Below are positions 34,942 through 47,240 of a stretch of 64,000 bases of DNA, piece by piece (the stretch's first letter is position 1; each line of letters opens with the position of its first letter). The stretch lies in NCBI GenBank assembly GCA_025201765.1, contig MU623367.1:186001-250000 (forward strand), in the 5' to 3' direction. This DNA comes from Daldinia sp. FL1419. Lineage: Eukaryota > Ascomycota > Sordariomycetes > Xylariales > Hypoxylaceae. The notes beneath the pieces were generated by a model. The model did not search any database. It saw nothing but the letters and a program-made list of their open reading frames with translations, and had not been told where the DNA came from. A program made the position numbers and the translations under genes.

Positions 34942-35724
34942 TCAATTAGATAATTCGAATACCGGAGCACCGTGGAGCTCTCGGCGGGGCTCGGGTAACT
35001 TTTCCTTGTCCTTGACATTTAACACCGTAAAAGTCTGGTATCTTTCATCATTCTTCGACTCCTTCGCGGGTCCCCGTATGCGGTATATAAAGAAGGCGAC
35101 GAGAATCATCAATACGATACCGAAGAAGCCTCCTATACTGATCCCTGCTATCTCGCTCGCCCTCAGGGCTGTGCCAGATGAGTTAGCTGCTTGAGTACCC
35201 TCCGGAGCCGGATCAGCAACAATAGTGCTGCTTGGGTTTCCCAACGAAGAAGCAGGTGTTACTAAAGACGTATAAGACGAGGCTGTAAGTGGATTGACCG
35301 ATATGTCGAAAGTCGTCGAAAGAGATGAAGATAGAGTGACTGCTGACGAAGACAAGGTACTAGTAGGCGGATGGTCGACTATCAAGTTGGTCGTGCTTTG
35401 CAATGAAGGGGGTGGATTGCTTTGATCTTGGTCCATATAGCACAAGTTATCAGATCCGCAATGATAACCCCAAGGGCAGCAGCCAGTACCACATCGCGGC
35501 AGGTCTCCTTCCCTGACTATTGTCTGAATACTCGAGAAGGGAATTTGCTGGTCCAAGTTGCAAGCGATAACGTTGATTTCTTGGCAATTTCCACGACTTG
35601 CCTTTGGACAGCAGAGAACCGTTGTATTGGCCGCAAGTACGATGCAATTAGTATCTATGTGGCAGTAAAAGTTGGACGGGGCAGGCGAGTCACAGGAGCT
35701 GTAATAGTTACTATCGTCGCCCAT
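34942..35724 (-). CDS. Cys-rich single-pass membrane protein
   Basis: An uninterrupted frame of 260 aa. The extracellular part has about a dozen Cys, including the CC-pairs of VLCCPKA and GCCPWGYHC. A Ser/Thr-rich stalk follows (about 105-190), then one TM helix (IAGISIGGFFGIVLMILVAF, about residues 193-215) and a short tail ending RRELHGAPVFELSN. This architecture is common in fungal surface sensors and mucin-like proteins. No signal peptide follows the ATG at 35724, so a short upstream exon may be missing; I could not place one confidently. Function unknown. Confidence 0.75.
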   Translation of the reverse strand: MGDDSNYYSSCDSPAPSNFYCHIDTNCIVLAANTTVLCCPKASRGNCQEINVIACNLDQQIPFSSIQTIVREGDLPRCGTGCCPWGYHCGSDNLCYMDQDQSNPPPSLQSTTNLIVDHPPTSTLSSSAVTLSSSLSTTFDISVNPLTASSYTSLVTPASSLGNPSSTIVADPAPEGTQAANSSGTALRASEIAGISIGGFFGIVLMILVAFFIYRIRGPAKESKNDERYQTFTVLNVKDKEKLPEPRRELHGAPVFELSN

Positions 35725-36668
35725 GGTGTCCTGCTTGGTGTTGGAATCGGGATATCTTGACTTCGGGATGCTTAGGAGTTGCTAGACTGGATACTGTAAA
35801 AAGGTAGGTAGGTATAAAAATTGAAATTTGGGAGAGGGGGGACTTTGAAATATTTTTTTTCTCAGAGGTTAGCTACCTACCTAGGTAGACACGTTTGTTG
35901 ATGAAGCGGAAGGTCACGTATTGGGGTTCAACGAGCGTAACGAATAAAAAGACTGTGCTAACTGGATTCTTCCTCGGTACGCAAGTTTGTTCCTGGAATA
36001 ATTGATCATAGGTAATATGTACTATGTAGAATATTAGGTGATATCGATGTGTGCCATTAAAGATAGCAAACTTTACCAAAACATAGAATTCGGGTACATT
36101 ATGTACCTACATGTTGCCTACCATGCATTGCACAGTAGGTAGATGCATTACGTCTTAAGTACAGTACCTAGGTCGGTATCTAGGCAAATATTTTGCAGCT
36201 TGCTTAACTGTGTCTATGTCATACTGTATTTCATTATATACCTAGGTACATACCTAGGTATACATCAGCCTATTCGAGCTGGCTCCCAATGGCCTTATCT
36301 AGACTCGAAATAGCCTAGGTACCTAAGTCCCTATGCTATCCCAGTAATTACCTATTCAACCTAATTCAGGTACTGCACAAGGCATTTTTAAAATTTATTG
36401 GTAATAAAATGTAGGAGAAATATTAGCTATCGTGAGGCGTATATCTAAGATCTGTTTTGCGAATATGTGCTGTTATAGGATAATAATATAGTAAAGAAAA
36501 AGAAAAAGTTAATGTATCCAATGAAGTATTTCATATACATATATTTCCATATCGATAAGATAAATTTGGAGTTGTAAAACCTAACTTATGTAGGTACCTG
36601 GGTGGTGCCCACGTAAGGATTACTAATTCGAGGCCAAGGAAAAGTATCGCGGTACATACCGAGATGCC
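35725..36668. other. Intergenic region with TACCTAGGTA-type motifs
   Basis: No gene is supported. Several CCTAGGTA-type motifs lie at 35874-35886 and 36172-36320, including CCTAGGTACATACCTAGGTA at 36241-36260. Confidence 0.5.
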
Positions 36669-36670
36669 TA

Positions 36671-36927
36671 CACCTCTGCCAGGATGGTAAACGTTAGCGG
36701 CTTCTACTGCCCCATTTAAGGTCCCGCAAGTAACTTATATATTATTTATATAAAAAAAATATATAATAGCTTTATTTGATTACAATATTATAACTTGGGT
36801 AAGTGGAAAATTCCAAATAAATAAGTAAAAATTAAGGGATTTTTTATATAAAACTCTTTGGTAATTATATTGATATTCTGATTGGAACTAGTGGAGGCCG
36901 CTAATGTTTATTATCCTGGCGGAGGTG
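36671..36927. mobile_element. MITE-like element, ~40-base inverted repeats, TA flanks
   Basis: The left arm begins CACCTCTGCCAGGATGGTAA at 36671. The right arm, read inverted from 36927, begins CACCTCCGCCAGGATAATAA. The arms match for about 40 bases and every mismatch is a transition, as RIP would produce. TA flanks both ends (36669-36670 and 36928-36929). The 257-base element has an AT-rich core and no coding frame. It is probably a non-autonomous Tc1/mariner-type element, unrelated in sequence to the one at 11758. Confidence 0.75.
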
Positions 36928-36929
36928 TA

Positions 36930-38393
36930 GATTTTAATATGGCCCAAGCTCGGATCTCAGATGGAAAACTTTGGAGCCCTGTGTGGGGTTTAGATTGAGT
37001 TATCTAACTTAAAAAAAGGCATTGCCTAAGAAGGGAGGAGCGAAAAAAGGGAAAAAAGGAACGACCGATAAATATCCGGTACAGTGTCGCTGGAACTTCC
37101 AATTGTTTAGCGATTGATTATTTTGATATGAGTGGAGATGCTACTGCAAGAAGCGAAGTACCAAAGACCCTAAAAATATCACGATAAAATACAATTCCAA
37201 GTAAGTTTCTTGTTTTTCGAACAGCTTTTTGTTATTTAAAATCATTGTTTTTAGGGGAGATCAAGTAAAGATTCTAACCTAAGAGAATCTTCATATGAAT
37301 AAAGCAGTGCAGCACTTACAAATTGTTCTAAACAACTACCCAAGGGACCCACTATATAACATCGAGTATCCTAGACATGCTACTGCGTAGATGGAGCCCC
37401 AATCCTCTCAAGACTTGTGAAGATTACCCACGCACGCAATCCACGGCAAAAAAAATAATTTGGCGTTTCTCAATCCCGTCCAGCCAGCCCAGTCCTCGGA
37501 CCTAAACTCCTAGACTTTCATACCCTATCACTACTACTATCCTAAAAAGCGTAGTAGGAATTGTTCCGTCGCCACCCAAGTTATTTCCTACTTTGTAAAA
37601 TTTCTATCACTATTCAAACCTCGTCATATTCGTCATCGTCGTCACTTAACCTATTATAGGTATTGTCACTATTACCCTTCGCCCTTTCCCGTGCGGACTT
37701 AGATCTTTCTCCCCGTCCGTCTTAGTCCGTCTCGATACCCAATTACGTTAGCGCCTACCGCGTCTTACAGAGCCTACAGGAAAAAAACCTACAGGAAGTA
37801 CCCGGAAAAAACAAGGTAACAGCAGTGATAATAATTATTATTGCAGGTGCCGCCCGCTGCTTGCCCGTTGCCCGCCGCCCACCTTCGTACCTACCTTCTC
37901 CGAACCTATCTAAACAAATCTCCAAATCACAATCGCATCCAACATTTCTCCACCACAATTCTTAATAAACTTCCTCCATTTTATCCATCATCCACATCTA
38001 CATACACTTTTTTACAAATCCTCCTTTCCTGACGAACACTTTTCCCATCCCCGCCATTCACCAGAAAAAAAAAAATACTACCTCTTTTTCCCTCTCTATT
38101 CTCACTTAACACTATCGACTTTAGTTCGATTCCTCCTCCAACCTAATCCGGACTTATTTTCTGCTTTGTCCCTCGTGAGACATATCGTTTCGTCCCAATA
38201 ATTTCCGTCGCGCCACTGAAGCCGACAAGAAGTCATTAGGTTCCGCCTAATCATTGAAATTGCTCGAGGAATTAGTAGTATCTCTAATAAGAGGTAGCTT
38301 TTTCGTTATTGAGCACCCCTCTTTTTAATCCTTGTCGACAAGATCGCTTCTACCCAACCAAGCGCGCAAATTTCTTCACAGCCCAGCGCAACC
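36930..38393. other. Upstream region of the G3BP-like gene
   Basis: No coding frame. Pyrimidine-rich stretches from about 37.9 kb to the start codon look like a long 5-prime UTR/promoter of the gene at 38394. Confidence 0.5.
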
Positions 38394-40188
38394 ATGGCGA
38401 CAAACGGCAACGTCACCCATACCGACCAATTCTCAGCAACTCCTGCTACCACAGCTTCCGGTGGCGCTGCTCCTCCTGCCGACCAAGCAGCCACTACCAA
38501 CTCCAATAACAATCTTGGAAAAGATGAGGTCGCCTGGTTCTTCGTTGAGCAGTACTACACTACTCTTAGCAAAAACCCCGAGAAGCTCCATGTAAGCCCT
38601 AAACCCTTGTTCGTATTGAAAAATGAGCTGTGCTAATTATTTATCTTAGCTATTTTATGGGAAGCGTTCTCAATTCGTCTACGGCCAAGAAGCGGAGGTC
38701 GCCAACGTTTCTGTTGGTAGACAGGTACGTTTTTCTAATGCACAAGTTCTGCCATGTTTTCGGATTTAACTCGTACTGATATGGCTTTATAGAACATCCA
38801 GGAGCGTATCAAGTCGCTAGAATTCCAAGACTGCAAAGTCCGTGTATCCAACGTCGACTCTCAGGCCTCGTACGACAATATTGTCATCCAGGTGATTGGA
38901 GAGACCTCCAACAAAGCTGGTGAACCGAAGAAGTTCGTTCAGACTTTCGTTCTTGCTCAACAGCCATCGGGATACTTCGTGCTGAACGATATTCTTCGAT
39001 ACATAAACGATGAAGGTGACGAGGAACCAGCCGAGACTGCACAGGAAGAGCAAGTGGAACCCGCAACCCAGGCTGTCCCGGCAACTAAGGAGGAGCCAGA
39101 GGCACAGCCAGCTGCACCTGCCGAGAAATCCCCGTCGTTTGATGCTGGTGTTGTTGACAAGAAGTCGGAGGAAGCGAGCACGGCTCCCGAAGCAAGCACC
39201 CCAGCAAACGGTGACGTAGCAGCCGAGACAGTTACTAGCGAAACACCTGCAGCTCCAGAGCCCGCTAAAGAACCGGAAGCCAAGGCTGTACCTGACCCAG
39301 AGGAAACAGCCCAAGAGACTGTGGAAGAAGATACCAAGGAACCAGAGAAGCCTGCCGATCCCAGCCCAATCCCTGTACAGACACGCCAGCCTCCCGCAAA
39401 CTCCACAGCTGCGCCAGCCGCCCCGGTTCAGGCTCAGCCGCCTAAACCTATGACCTGGGCCAGTCGCTTAGCCGCCAGTGCAGCTCCCAAACCCGTAGTA
39501 CCTCTTCAGGCAAAATCTGCAACTCCTGCAGCGGTGCCGCAATCACGCCCTGCCGCTCCCGCCCAGCCAGCGACATCCCAGGCAACAGCGCCATCTCAAC
39601 CCTCTGAGACTGCAACCCCCGTAACTCCTGCCAAGGAGACATCTACTGAGTGGCAGACGGCTGGAGGCGACTCGAAGCGACAGAACAGACCCCAATCGAT
39701 TTCCGGGCCCCAAACCGACAAGGATGGTACCATGGGTTATGTTAAATACGTCACGGAGAAGGTAGATAAGGATGAATTAAGGGCCTCATTGGCACAGCAT
39801 GGTGAATTGGTCTACTTTGACATCAATCGCCCCAAGGTAAGCAGGCCGACGTGATGTGTCTATTTATTGTATATCATCTAACATTCTACAGAACTGCGCC
39901 TTCGTCGAATTTGCTACACACGCAGGGTACCAATCTGCTGTGGCTGCGAACCCTCACGTAATCAATGGAGAGAATGTCGTTGTCGAACCCCGCCGTCCCA
40001 AGTCAGGGGCTTATGGTGGCAGCAACTACAATTCAGGACGAGGGAACCTACAGAATCGCCCAGGAGGTCGTGGAGGATTCGAAGGGCGTTCTGGTAGTCA
40101 GGGTGGACGAGGTAGCTTTGGCCAGGGTCGTGGCAGAGGTGGTGGTGCGCCGCGAGGCCGAGGTACCTCTCAAGCCACGAACGCGTGA
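38394..40188 (+). CDS. NTF2-RRM (G3BP/Bre5-like) RNA-binding protein
   Basis: Four exons (38394-38591, 38650-38724, 38793-39836, 39892-40188) give 537 aa. The NTF2-like domain spans about residues 43-165 (EVAWFFVEQYYTTLSKNP, LFYGKRSQFVYGQE, FVQTFVLAQQPSGYFVLND). A long Pro/Ala/Glu-rich disordered linker follows to about 400. The RRM (about 403-475) has MGYVKYVTEKVDKDELR and RNP1-like CAFVEFATHAG, split by the last intron. The C-terminus is Arg/Gly-rich with repeated RGG-type elements. This is the layout of G3BP and of yeast Bre5/fission-yeast Nxt3, cofactors of the Ubp3-type deubiquitinase linked to stress granules. It marks the start of the conserved gene block. Confidence 0.92.
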
Positions 40189-41591
40189 ATGTCCTAGTTA
40201 CGGATGAGGTCTTACAAACCTAAAGTACCTAGGCATGACATGTATGTGGACTCGGGGTTCCTAGGAGACCAGAAGTTGCCACTGTCATGTCCCGGAAAAG
40301 CGTTAGACGCAAGAATTTGGAGTTTTGAGGGGGGTGGTTTATGGCCTAGACTCGGATCTACACGGGTGTCTCTTTGAGGCGTCTTCGAGTCGGGTTTAAT
40401 TTGAGCACGCATATATCATTGAACGGTCATCCCTTTTAGCTTAATACTTCTCTCTTCTGTTTGAAGAGGAGGTTTGTACATTGATGGACGGCTGGAAAAG
40501 TTGGCATTCATCTGCATGGGAGGAGTGAACGGGTGATCTTGGGAAATTCAAGGGGCCAGACCTGTACAATTGTACAATAGGGGTAAAGTGAAAAGACTTC
40601 TTTTAAAGACTATGTGTATAACCTACTGTAATGCTATGACTGAATGTGTTGTATTAATGGTCGTCTTGGTATTGTGCCCTTTATGATCAGGCATCGCCGC
40701 TATCTCCTCGTTTATAAATATTTATGTTTAGATATACGATATCCAGAAAACCCCAAATGTTTTCAATCATGTAGGTGCTACCCCAATGCACCTATGATTA
40801 CAATGTAGGCCAGAACATCCTACTTAGTCCTCAAGTAGGTACCTAGGTATGTTGTATACGTGAAAGCATTAGGTAGCATGGCTAGGTAGTTACGTGGTAA
40901 TTGATCCGAGGACAACCTCGAATAAGGTATGCCAAATGTAACATCTAGATCAAATTATATCCATAGAGATGATCAGTACCTATTGCTTCGAGTCCCATGT
41001 TTCCCGTCGCGTCGCGCGTAAGCAGCAACACGCAGGCTTCCGAAATTACGTATCCGAAGTCCGACGCACTCCTTTGTCCCCCAGAGCGCGTTATGCGCGT
41101 CTACCCGTTAGTTATTTCGTCAAGTCGGAAAGTGATCGCCGGGGACTTTATTTTTGTTTTTAATTTAAGAGAGACTTGTGATTGATCCAGCCTATCAAGG
41201 TGAGAGACAAGGCGCATCTTAATTTTATATATGCGGATACGAATCGCAACACGTCTCTAGAAACAGTAGTATGTTTCTTCCCAGGCAGTAATTGGGCGGG
41301 CAAGGGGAGAATGAACGGTGACCCTAGGTAATAGGATTAATAATGGCTCAGGCAAGATAAATACGCTGCTACCTAGTGGTTGGAAGATGATATCCTATGT
41401 ACACAATGCATAACAACTATGTACCAAAACCCCAATATTCTAATCAACTGGACTGTTATAAACTGGCCGCCTTATACACCAGAACGCCGTACCCATGCGT
41501 CATCTTCTTGTCCGTTAGGACGTGTAGGTTCATAATGTAAGCTTGTAGCAACGTTGATACTTGTCAACATCCATAAGCATAGTAATCTATT
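40189..41591. other. Intergenic region between convergent genes
   Basis: 3-prime flanks of the G3BP-like and Nnf1 genes. TAGGTACCTAGGTATG occurs at about 40837-40850. No gene is supported. Confidence 0.5.
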
Positions 41592-42765
41592 TCACAGCTC
41601 CGCCATTTCTGCTTCCACCGTCCTGGTCTCCTTCGCAAGATCATCCACGACATCATCCATCTGAGTATTAGCGCCGTCGATATCTTCAAATACTTTCTGT
41701 AGAAGTGCCATAAGTGATTGCATTTCAGCACGCTGCTTCTGGATATCGCTGAACAACTTGGCGTTGTGCGCTTGTACAGTCTGTAGCTTGGCGTTGAGTT
41801 GCGATTGTTGTTGCGCCAGATGCGGCGCCAAATGTGCAGCTAAAATCTGGTCTGGAGGTAGCATATGCGGTCTTTGAATGTTAGTAGTCAGTTTCGTTTT
41901 GATAGAATAAAAAACAGAAGAAACAAATGCAAGGAGTAAGAAACAAAAAGGGAGCAAAAATAAAAATAAAAATAAACAAAAATAGAAACGTACAACACCG
42001 GGGATTCGCTGGTCGTCACCGACCCAACTACTGATCCGGCGGTATCTGGCTTATCTATGGGAGAGCGGACGGGATCCCGAGTTTTCCAGATCCTATGGTC
42101 GTACGTGATAGACTGTAGCATAATCACACCTTATATGTGCAACAAATTAAAAAAGTAGAATATCCAACTTACGGAACAGGTGCTCCCTCAGACCCAACCA
42201 CGCCGGCGTCGTCCCTCCTACGCTCCGCCTCGCTAACCAGGCTCTCGAGCTCGTTAAGTTTAGCCACCACATTGCGGCTCTGCAACACCGAATCGAATTC
42301 TTTCTGTGAATGAACGTAAGTATTTATTCGTATGTCTTTTTTCTTTTCCTTTTCTTTTCCTTTTTTTTTTTTTTTTTAATTCGCCTGTAAATCTATCGCC
42401 GTGCATCGCATATAAATAATGGATAGATAAATAAATAGATAAATAGATAAACCCACTCCTCCCCCCCTAACACCACAAAACGCAATAGACAAATCGCATC
42501 GACACACAAAACATACCTTACATAGCGCGCCCAGCCGGTCCACCATCTGCTTCTGCACGGCGCGCAGCACGGCCGGCGCCTGCGCCGCGATGGTCGGGTA
42601 ACAAGCGGCGAAGTTATCCCAGCTGATCTTGGACAACGTATGCGACAAGCTCGAGTCCAGCACCTCCTGAAACCGCGACGCTCGCGGCCCCGGCGTCAGC
42701 GCCGTGTGTCGCGCCGGCAGCGGCGGAGAGGCCGGCTGTTGCGAGGACGAAGCTGCTGTTGCCAT
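41592..42765 (-). CDS. NNF1: Kinetochore MIS12-complex subunit Nnf1
   Basis: Three exons (42765-42517, 42303-42173, 41871-41592) give 219 aa. The start MATAASSSQQ was taken because the in-frame codons upstream look like 5-prime UTR. The core FQEVLDSSLSHTLSKISWDN, then CYPTIAAQAPAVLRAV, leads into LCKKEFDSVLQSRNVVAKLN over intron 1, and PPHMLPPDQILAAHLAPHL over the longer intron 2 (301 bases). The C-terminal ~85 residues form a coiled coil. This matches Nnf1 (PMF1 homologue), which helps link centromeric chromatin to the microtubule-binding Ndc80 complex. The exon 2/exon 3 join assumes the coding-looking stretch inside intron 2 is not an exon; the protein is contiguous without it. Confidence 0.88.
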
Positions 42766-43492
42766 TGCGGGTTTGCTTGGTTGACTGTTGATTTTGTTCC
42801 AATTGGAGGGGCTTGGCTTGCTGCGTTGAGGGCTTGTGTGTTGGTTATTTGGATTATCGATTAATGCATCGAAAGATAGTAGTATAAGGCTAATCCCTAT
42901 AGAGTTGTGAAGGATAGGATGATTTGGATCACATGAAAATGATGGAATATGAATGATAATGCTGATTAGATAAATAGATACGCGCAAATGCGTCTGTGGA
43001 CCGCGAATTTAAGTTACGGTGGCTTATCGATACGTCGCGACTGCACGTGTATTACATCTTATACATAGTAATCCCGAACTAGTACCCCCTTAAATCACTT
43101 TCGCAACAATACCTTTCAACTTACATGCACGTCTGGAAATTCAACCTTGAAAGTTACTTGTTACAAAATTATAAATGACGCGAATCCATGTTGTTCTATT
43201 CAGGGGCATGCATATTATCATTCTGTTACGTTCATCCACTACAGTACAATATACACAGAAACATGAAAAAGAAAGCAATCGATCAGATATCGTGAGATAT
43301 CGTGCGAAACGTCTCCCGCACTGCCATGTGTCCCAATCCCCTCCAAACGTCATCACCTCCCAAAGGCAGCCTTCTGCCCGTATATGCTGCCCCTTGAAGT
43401 ACATACATTTTTCGTAACCCCGTAAAATGATCAAAGTAGACGCCGAAACTCCCAACAATGAGGGTATGAGATCATAAGGAGCTGCCACAGTA
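42766..43492. other. Intergenic region upstream of Nnf1
   Basis: No motif-bearing frame. It holds the 5-prime UTR/promoter of the Nnf1 gene and the 3-prime flank of the next gene. Confidence 0.5.
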
Positions 43493-46056
43493 TTAGTCGA
43501 ATTCGACAGTATCCGTAGGCCTCTGATCCCTTCGTTCCTGACGTCTTCTTCGTCTTCGGTCCGCAGCTGATGGAGCTACCGAACCCGATGGACCTGCTGG
43601 AGAAGGGGTTATCGCGCTCCACGTCGCTCGGCTTTCCGCCGGTGTCTCCAAACTAGAAACAGTCGGGGCACCTAAAGGTGGTCCACCAGAGGGACCTGGC
43701 TGGCCAGAGTAATAGGCAGAATCTTTTCCTCCTCGTCTTCCTCCGGTAAAGACAGGTGTCGGCGGCGACATCGATTCGGAAATCAATCCCTCTGCCGCGG
43801 CTTCTTCTGCAGTCCTGTGCGAGCTAGAATCGCGCCGGTATCGCTGACGGCCGGCTGGTACTTCGCTCTCCGAGAAAGTACTAATAGAATCCGATCGGCC
43901 TCTTTGGCCATGTCGATTTTCCACCGCCGCCTCTTCTTGCGTAATGCGTCGTAGTGTGATGTTCCTATCTCGATCGTGATATTTCACTTTCACACTTACC
44001 GGCTGGCTAGAAACCTGGCTACGATCCCTGCGGCGTCGATCTTCTTCTTCGGCGGCTAAACCCGCAGCACTAGCAGCGGCGGCCATAGCAGCGTCTTCTG
44101 CCTCTCTGCGACGACGAGCCTCGTCTGGTTTATGCGTCCCATTTCCAGCTGACGAGTAAGATTCAGTACCAGATTCTGGACGTAGGGGGTGGAGAACTCC
44201 GCGGGGGTCTGGTGGCATTGATGGCATTGAAACCGGATCAGTGATGGCACTCTTAGATCTTGATCTCGACCGTGAGTGCGAGTGCGAGTGAGAGCGCGAA
44301 TGCGAATGCGAGCCTGGGACGGTAACTGGAGGTGGCGCGCCTCGTGCACCAAGGGGCGGCATCGGCGGACCACTAACACTTGTTCCCGGAGGGCGATCCT
44401 CAAGCATCGACGATTCTGTGTCGTAGGTCAGGGTTGTGGCGGTTGGTGCGGTCGGCGGTACCCGGCGTTTCGTCGATTTTGTCGGCGTGCTATACCCATC
44501 ACCTGTGTACTTGGACCCGCGATGTCCGCCCCGTCGTTCATCTTCCGCCCTTCGTCGTTCCTCGTCCGTCTGGTCCTCTCCCCGCATTTTCTTAGCTAGC
44601 CAACCTAATCCGATAGCAGCAAGGATACCTTTCCCGGCTTTACTCTCCTCGTCGTCAATTGGTCGCCTCGACTGGCTCACGTATGACGAATAGTCTGAAA
44701 TATAGCTGCTCTCCGTGATCGGTGGTCGGGGATGAGATGCACGCGGTGTCATAGGCTCGGTACCACCACTTAGAACCGTAGTAGCAGCAGGATAACCAGG
44801 ACCCGGTAGCAGTGGGGTATGCGGTCTTGGACGGGCGTTGAGCTCCGTCCGATCCTCGCTAAATTCGCTTTCGGTGTATCCATCAGTAGCACTTTTCCGG
44901 ACCCGGCTTGGACGACTAAATCGGCTAGGCGTATCGGTCGCGACCGCTGAATATTCCTCGTCGCGATATCTTCGCTTTTCTCTTTTGTCCCGAGCACCCT
45001 TAACCAACGCTCCAGCCCCGAGAAACCCAGCTAAGCCAATTAACCAATTTGGTAGACCTCCTTCACGGCGATCAGTTCTTTCAGAAATCTTCTCGTCATC
45101 AAAATAACTTGCAGAGCCTCTCTGAGACGGGATCACCTCGGGTGGGCGGCTTCGTGGCTGTGATATACTAGTGCTTCGTTCTTCGTCCAGGTCACGGTTC
45201 TTTCTTCCTCTCAGAAGTGCCCAGAGGCCAGCTGCAGCAGCTAGCGGACCCAGCCATCCCATTCCTCGTCCAGATTTGCGTTCCGATTCAGTAAATCCGC
45301 CTTCAGAACGCCCACCGTGGATTGTCAAGTCCTCTCGATCACGATCGCTTTCGTGCCGCCAACTGAGGATGAAGTACACAAGTAACAGAAACGCCATCCA
45401 TACGGCGTATAGGACGAAGGTATATAGAGGAGATCCGTAAAGCGTCAAGCCAAGAGGGATTTGGATGATCCCTAAAATGGCAATAGCTCGACCCAGCCAG
45501 CGATGAAGCATAAGTTTAAAGGACTTCCGTCGAATATTCTTCACAATACGACCGCCTATAATTTGAACCAGGATCATAACATATATAGCTAGTCCAATTC
45601 CATGATGGGGGTTCGTTAAGCTTCGACTCGGGCCCACGGCAAACCATCCGAGCACAAATACGACCGTACTGAGACCGACAGCGAGAATGTTTAGATATGC
45701 GTGGAGTCGAATAAGAGAGCCGTACGGACGAAATCGCGCGTACATGACCGCAGCAGGCACAATAAAGAGGAACGTTATAACGGCAAGAATGCCATGGCCG
45801 GTTACCAATTGGTGGTATTGTTCTACTGTTGCAAATCGGTTACCCATGCCTAGCAGAATGTTAGCTCTTGATATTCATTACAACGAAGGATACAAATCAA
45901 CTTACCGTTGAATCGCATAGTCTCAAAGTTTAGTCCAGCCAGGTTAGGCAGTAAGAAAGTGTTCTTGGTGAAGTCCCAAGTCCCATCTCCTACAACCATG
46001 GTGTCGGATGCATAGGTCGCCGACCCGGGCGCCGATAGCGCATCGGCCGACGGCAT
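43493..46056 (-). CDS. Cytochrome b561-domain membrane protein with disordered tail
   Basis: Two exons (46056-45906, 45849-43493) give 835 aa. Exon 1 encodes the segment with VGDGTWDFTKNTFLLPNLAG and RFNG typical of this fungal family. Exon 2 starts MGNRFATVEQYHQL and then gives 5-6 TM helices with four well-placed His: VTGHGILAV, IRLHAYLNI, NPHHGIGLA and MLHRWLGRA, the expected haem-b ligands. From about residue 220 the protein is a long Arg/Ser/Glu-rich disordered cytoplasmic region with an alternating Ser-His/Ser-Arg tract near its middle. It resembles fungal b561/ferric-reductase-like proteins, probably moving electrons across a membrane. A signal peptide upstream of residue 1 is expected from relatives but was not found; the true start could be in another exon. 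Confidence 0.82.
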
Positions 46057-46761
46057 GGCCGCGGAGATGCTCGTCGACGAACAATTCGGTTGACGAGCCT
46101 AAAGACGCCACGAGGAGATACGGATAGGAATGCGGAATATCGAGCTCTGAAAAGATTCGGAATGTGGGATAAATAAATATCCAGTACGTCGGGATAGATA
46201 CGTTGGAACTTGGGTATCAAGCGGTGAGGTCCAACGGTAATATCATAAGCTAAAATCTAGTTTTATCCTTCCCATGAATTGTTCTGTAGGCCTGAAGGAC
46301 ATTCCAGGCCAAAAAGTTGAGGGAAAGGAGAAAAAAATGGTTCTGTCCGCAGAAGAAAACTAATCACGAAAACAAAAACATTCTGAGAGGTTGGATAAGT
46401 TAAGATGGGTTAGATGGCGTTAGTGACATGGCACCAAAAGCACTACAGACAACTAATTGAATTATTTGCTGGCAGGGATTTTGGAGAAAGCTTCCCACCT
46501 TCAGCTGGGCCTGCGTTGTTTTCACTGTCGGGTTGCGGGGTGACGAGCTGTTACCCCTGCTTGCCCTGCCTACAAGGTACTATGTAGTACCTGATGTACC
46601 TACCCTGCCTTCCAAAATTCCAAATTTCTCTCCTCTCCCCACTTTTTGCAGCCTTAACTGCCCCGATGCTTACTGCCGAAACAGGTACCTAACCTACCTA
46701 ACTAACCTGACCTGATCTAGTTTGATTCCAATCGAAACTCTTAGCGTCGTTTAAGCTCTCG

Positions 46762-47107
46762 ATGGCGCTTGATAGCTCTTTATCAATGACAAGGCTTATC
46801 GAGCCGCCATTCCAAGAGAAATATCAATTAAATGATGATGATGTCGAAGATGCGCTAGCTACATGCTTTGCGATTAGGAATTACCCAGCGGAGCGGCATA
46901 GGCTTCTCGACGAAATGTACGATCATTTATGAATAGTAGCCAAAAAAAGACGGAAGACATGTCGATTCTTTGCATGAGCATCTTATCAAGAAGCGCAACA
47001 TCATAAGCGCTGAAGACGCCAAATTGCATCTCGTCTGGTTCTATGACACGTTATACCTTAAACCTGCCCCAGCTCCGTACGAGGGGACCAGGAAAAGAAG
47101 CATTTAA
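46762..47107 (+). pseudogene. Decayed gene fragment (DUF6601-like)
   Basis: Two coding-looking blocks lie in different frames. The first, 46762-46932, begins MALDSSLSMTRLIEPPFQEK and ends LLDEMYDHL before a stop. The second, about 46958-47107, reads HEHLIKKRNIISAEDAKLHL then VWFYDTLYLKPAPAPYE before a stop. The LHLVW...YLKP core resembles fungal DUF6601 membrane proteins, but nothing of their TM region follows. No splice sites rejoin the blocks in frame, so I read it as a truncated, frameshifted relic. The family name is tentative. Confidence 0.5.
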
Positions 47108-47164
47108 TCCACTGATACATTGATGCAAAGCTACCTAGAGGTAACCTATCACACCCCAGGTAAA

Positions 47165-47240
47165 CTTCTTAATGATTAAGACGCGGTCTATCTCAATATC
47201 TTTGCCCCAGAGTGTGCCCCTCAGACGGTAGGTTTTATAT
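47165..47240 (+). pseudogene. Carboxylesterase-like relic
   Basis: After an in-frame stop, the frame reads DAVYLNIFAPECAPQT at about 47180-47230. This is the EDCLxLNIFxP motif of type-B carboxylesterases with its Glu and Cys lost. No other part of the enzyme is nearby. It is independent of the intact esterase at 30583. The match is short, so confidence is limited. Confidence 0.4.

Noticed and set aside
42020..42127. Possible extra exon inside Nnf1 intron 2
   Set aside because: The Nnf1 protein is contiguous without it and the segment has no similarity to the family.
44056..44603. Several open frames overlapping the b561 gene on both strands
   Set aside because: They are shadows of the GC-rich, Arg/Ser-rich tail of the gene on the minus strand.
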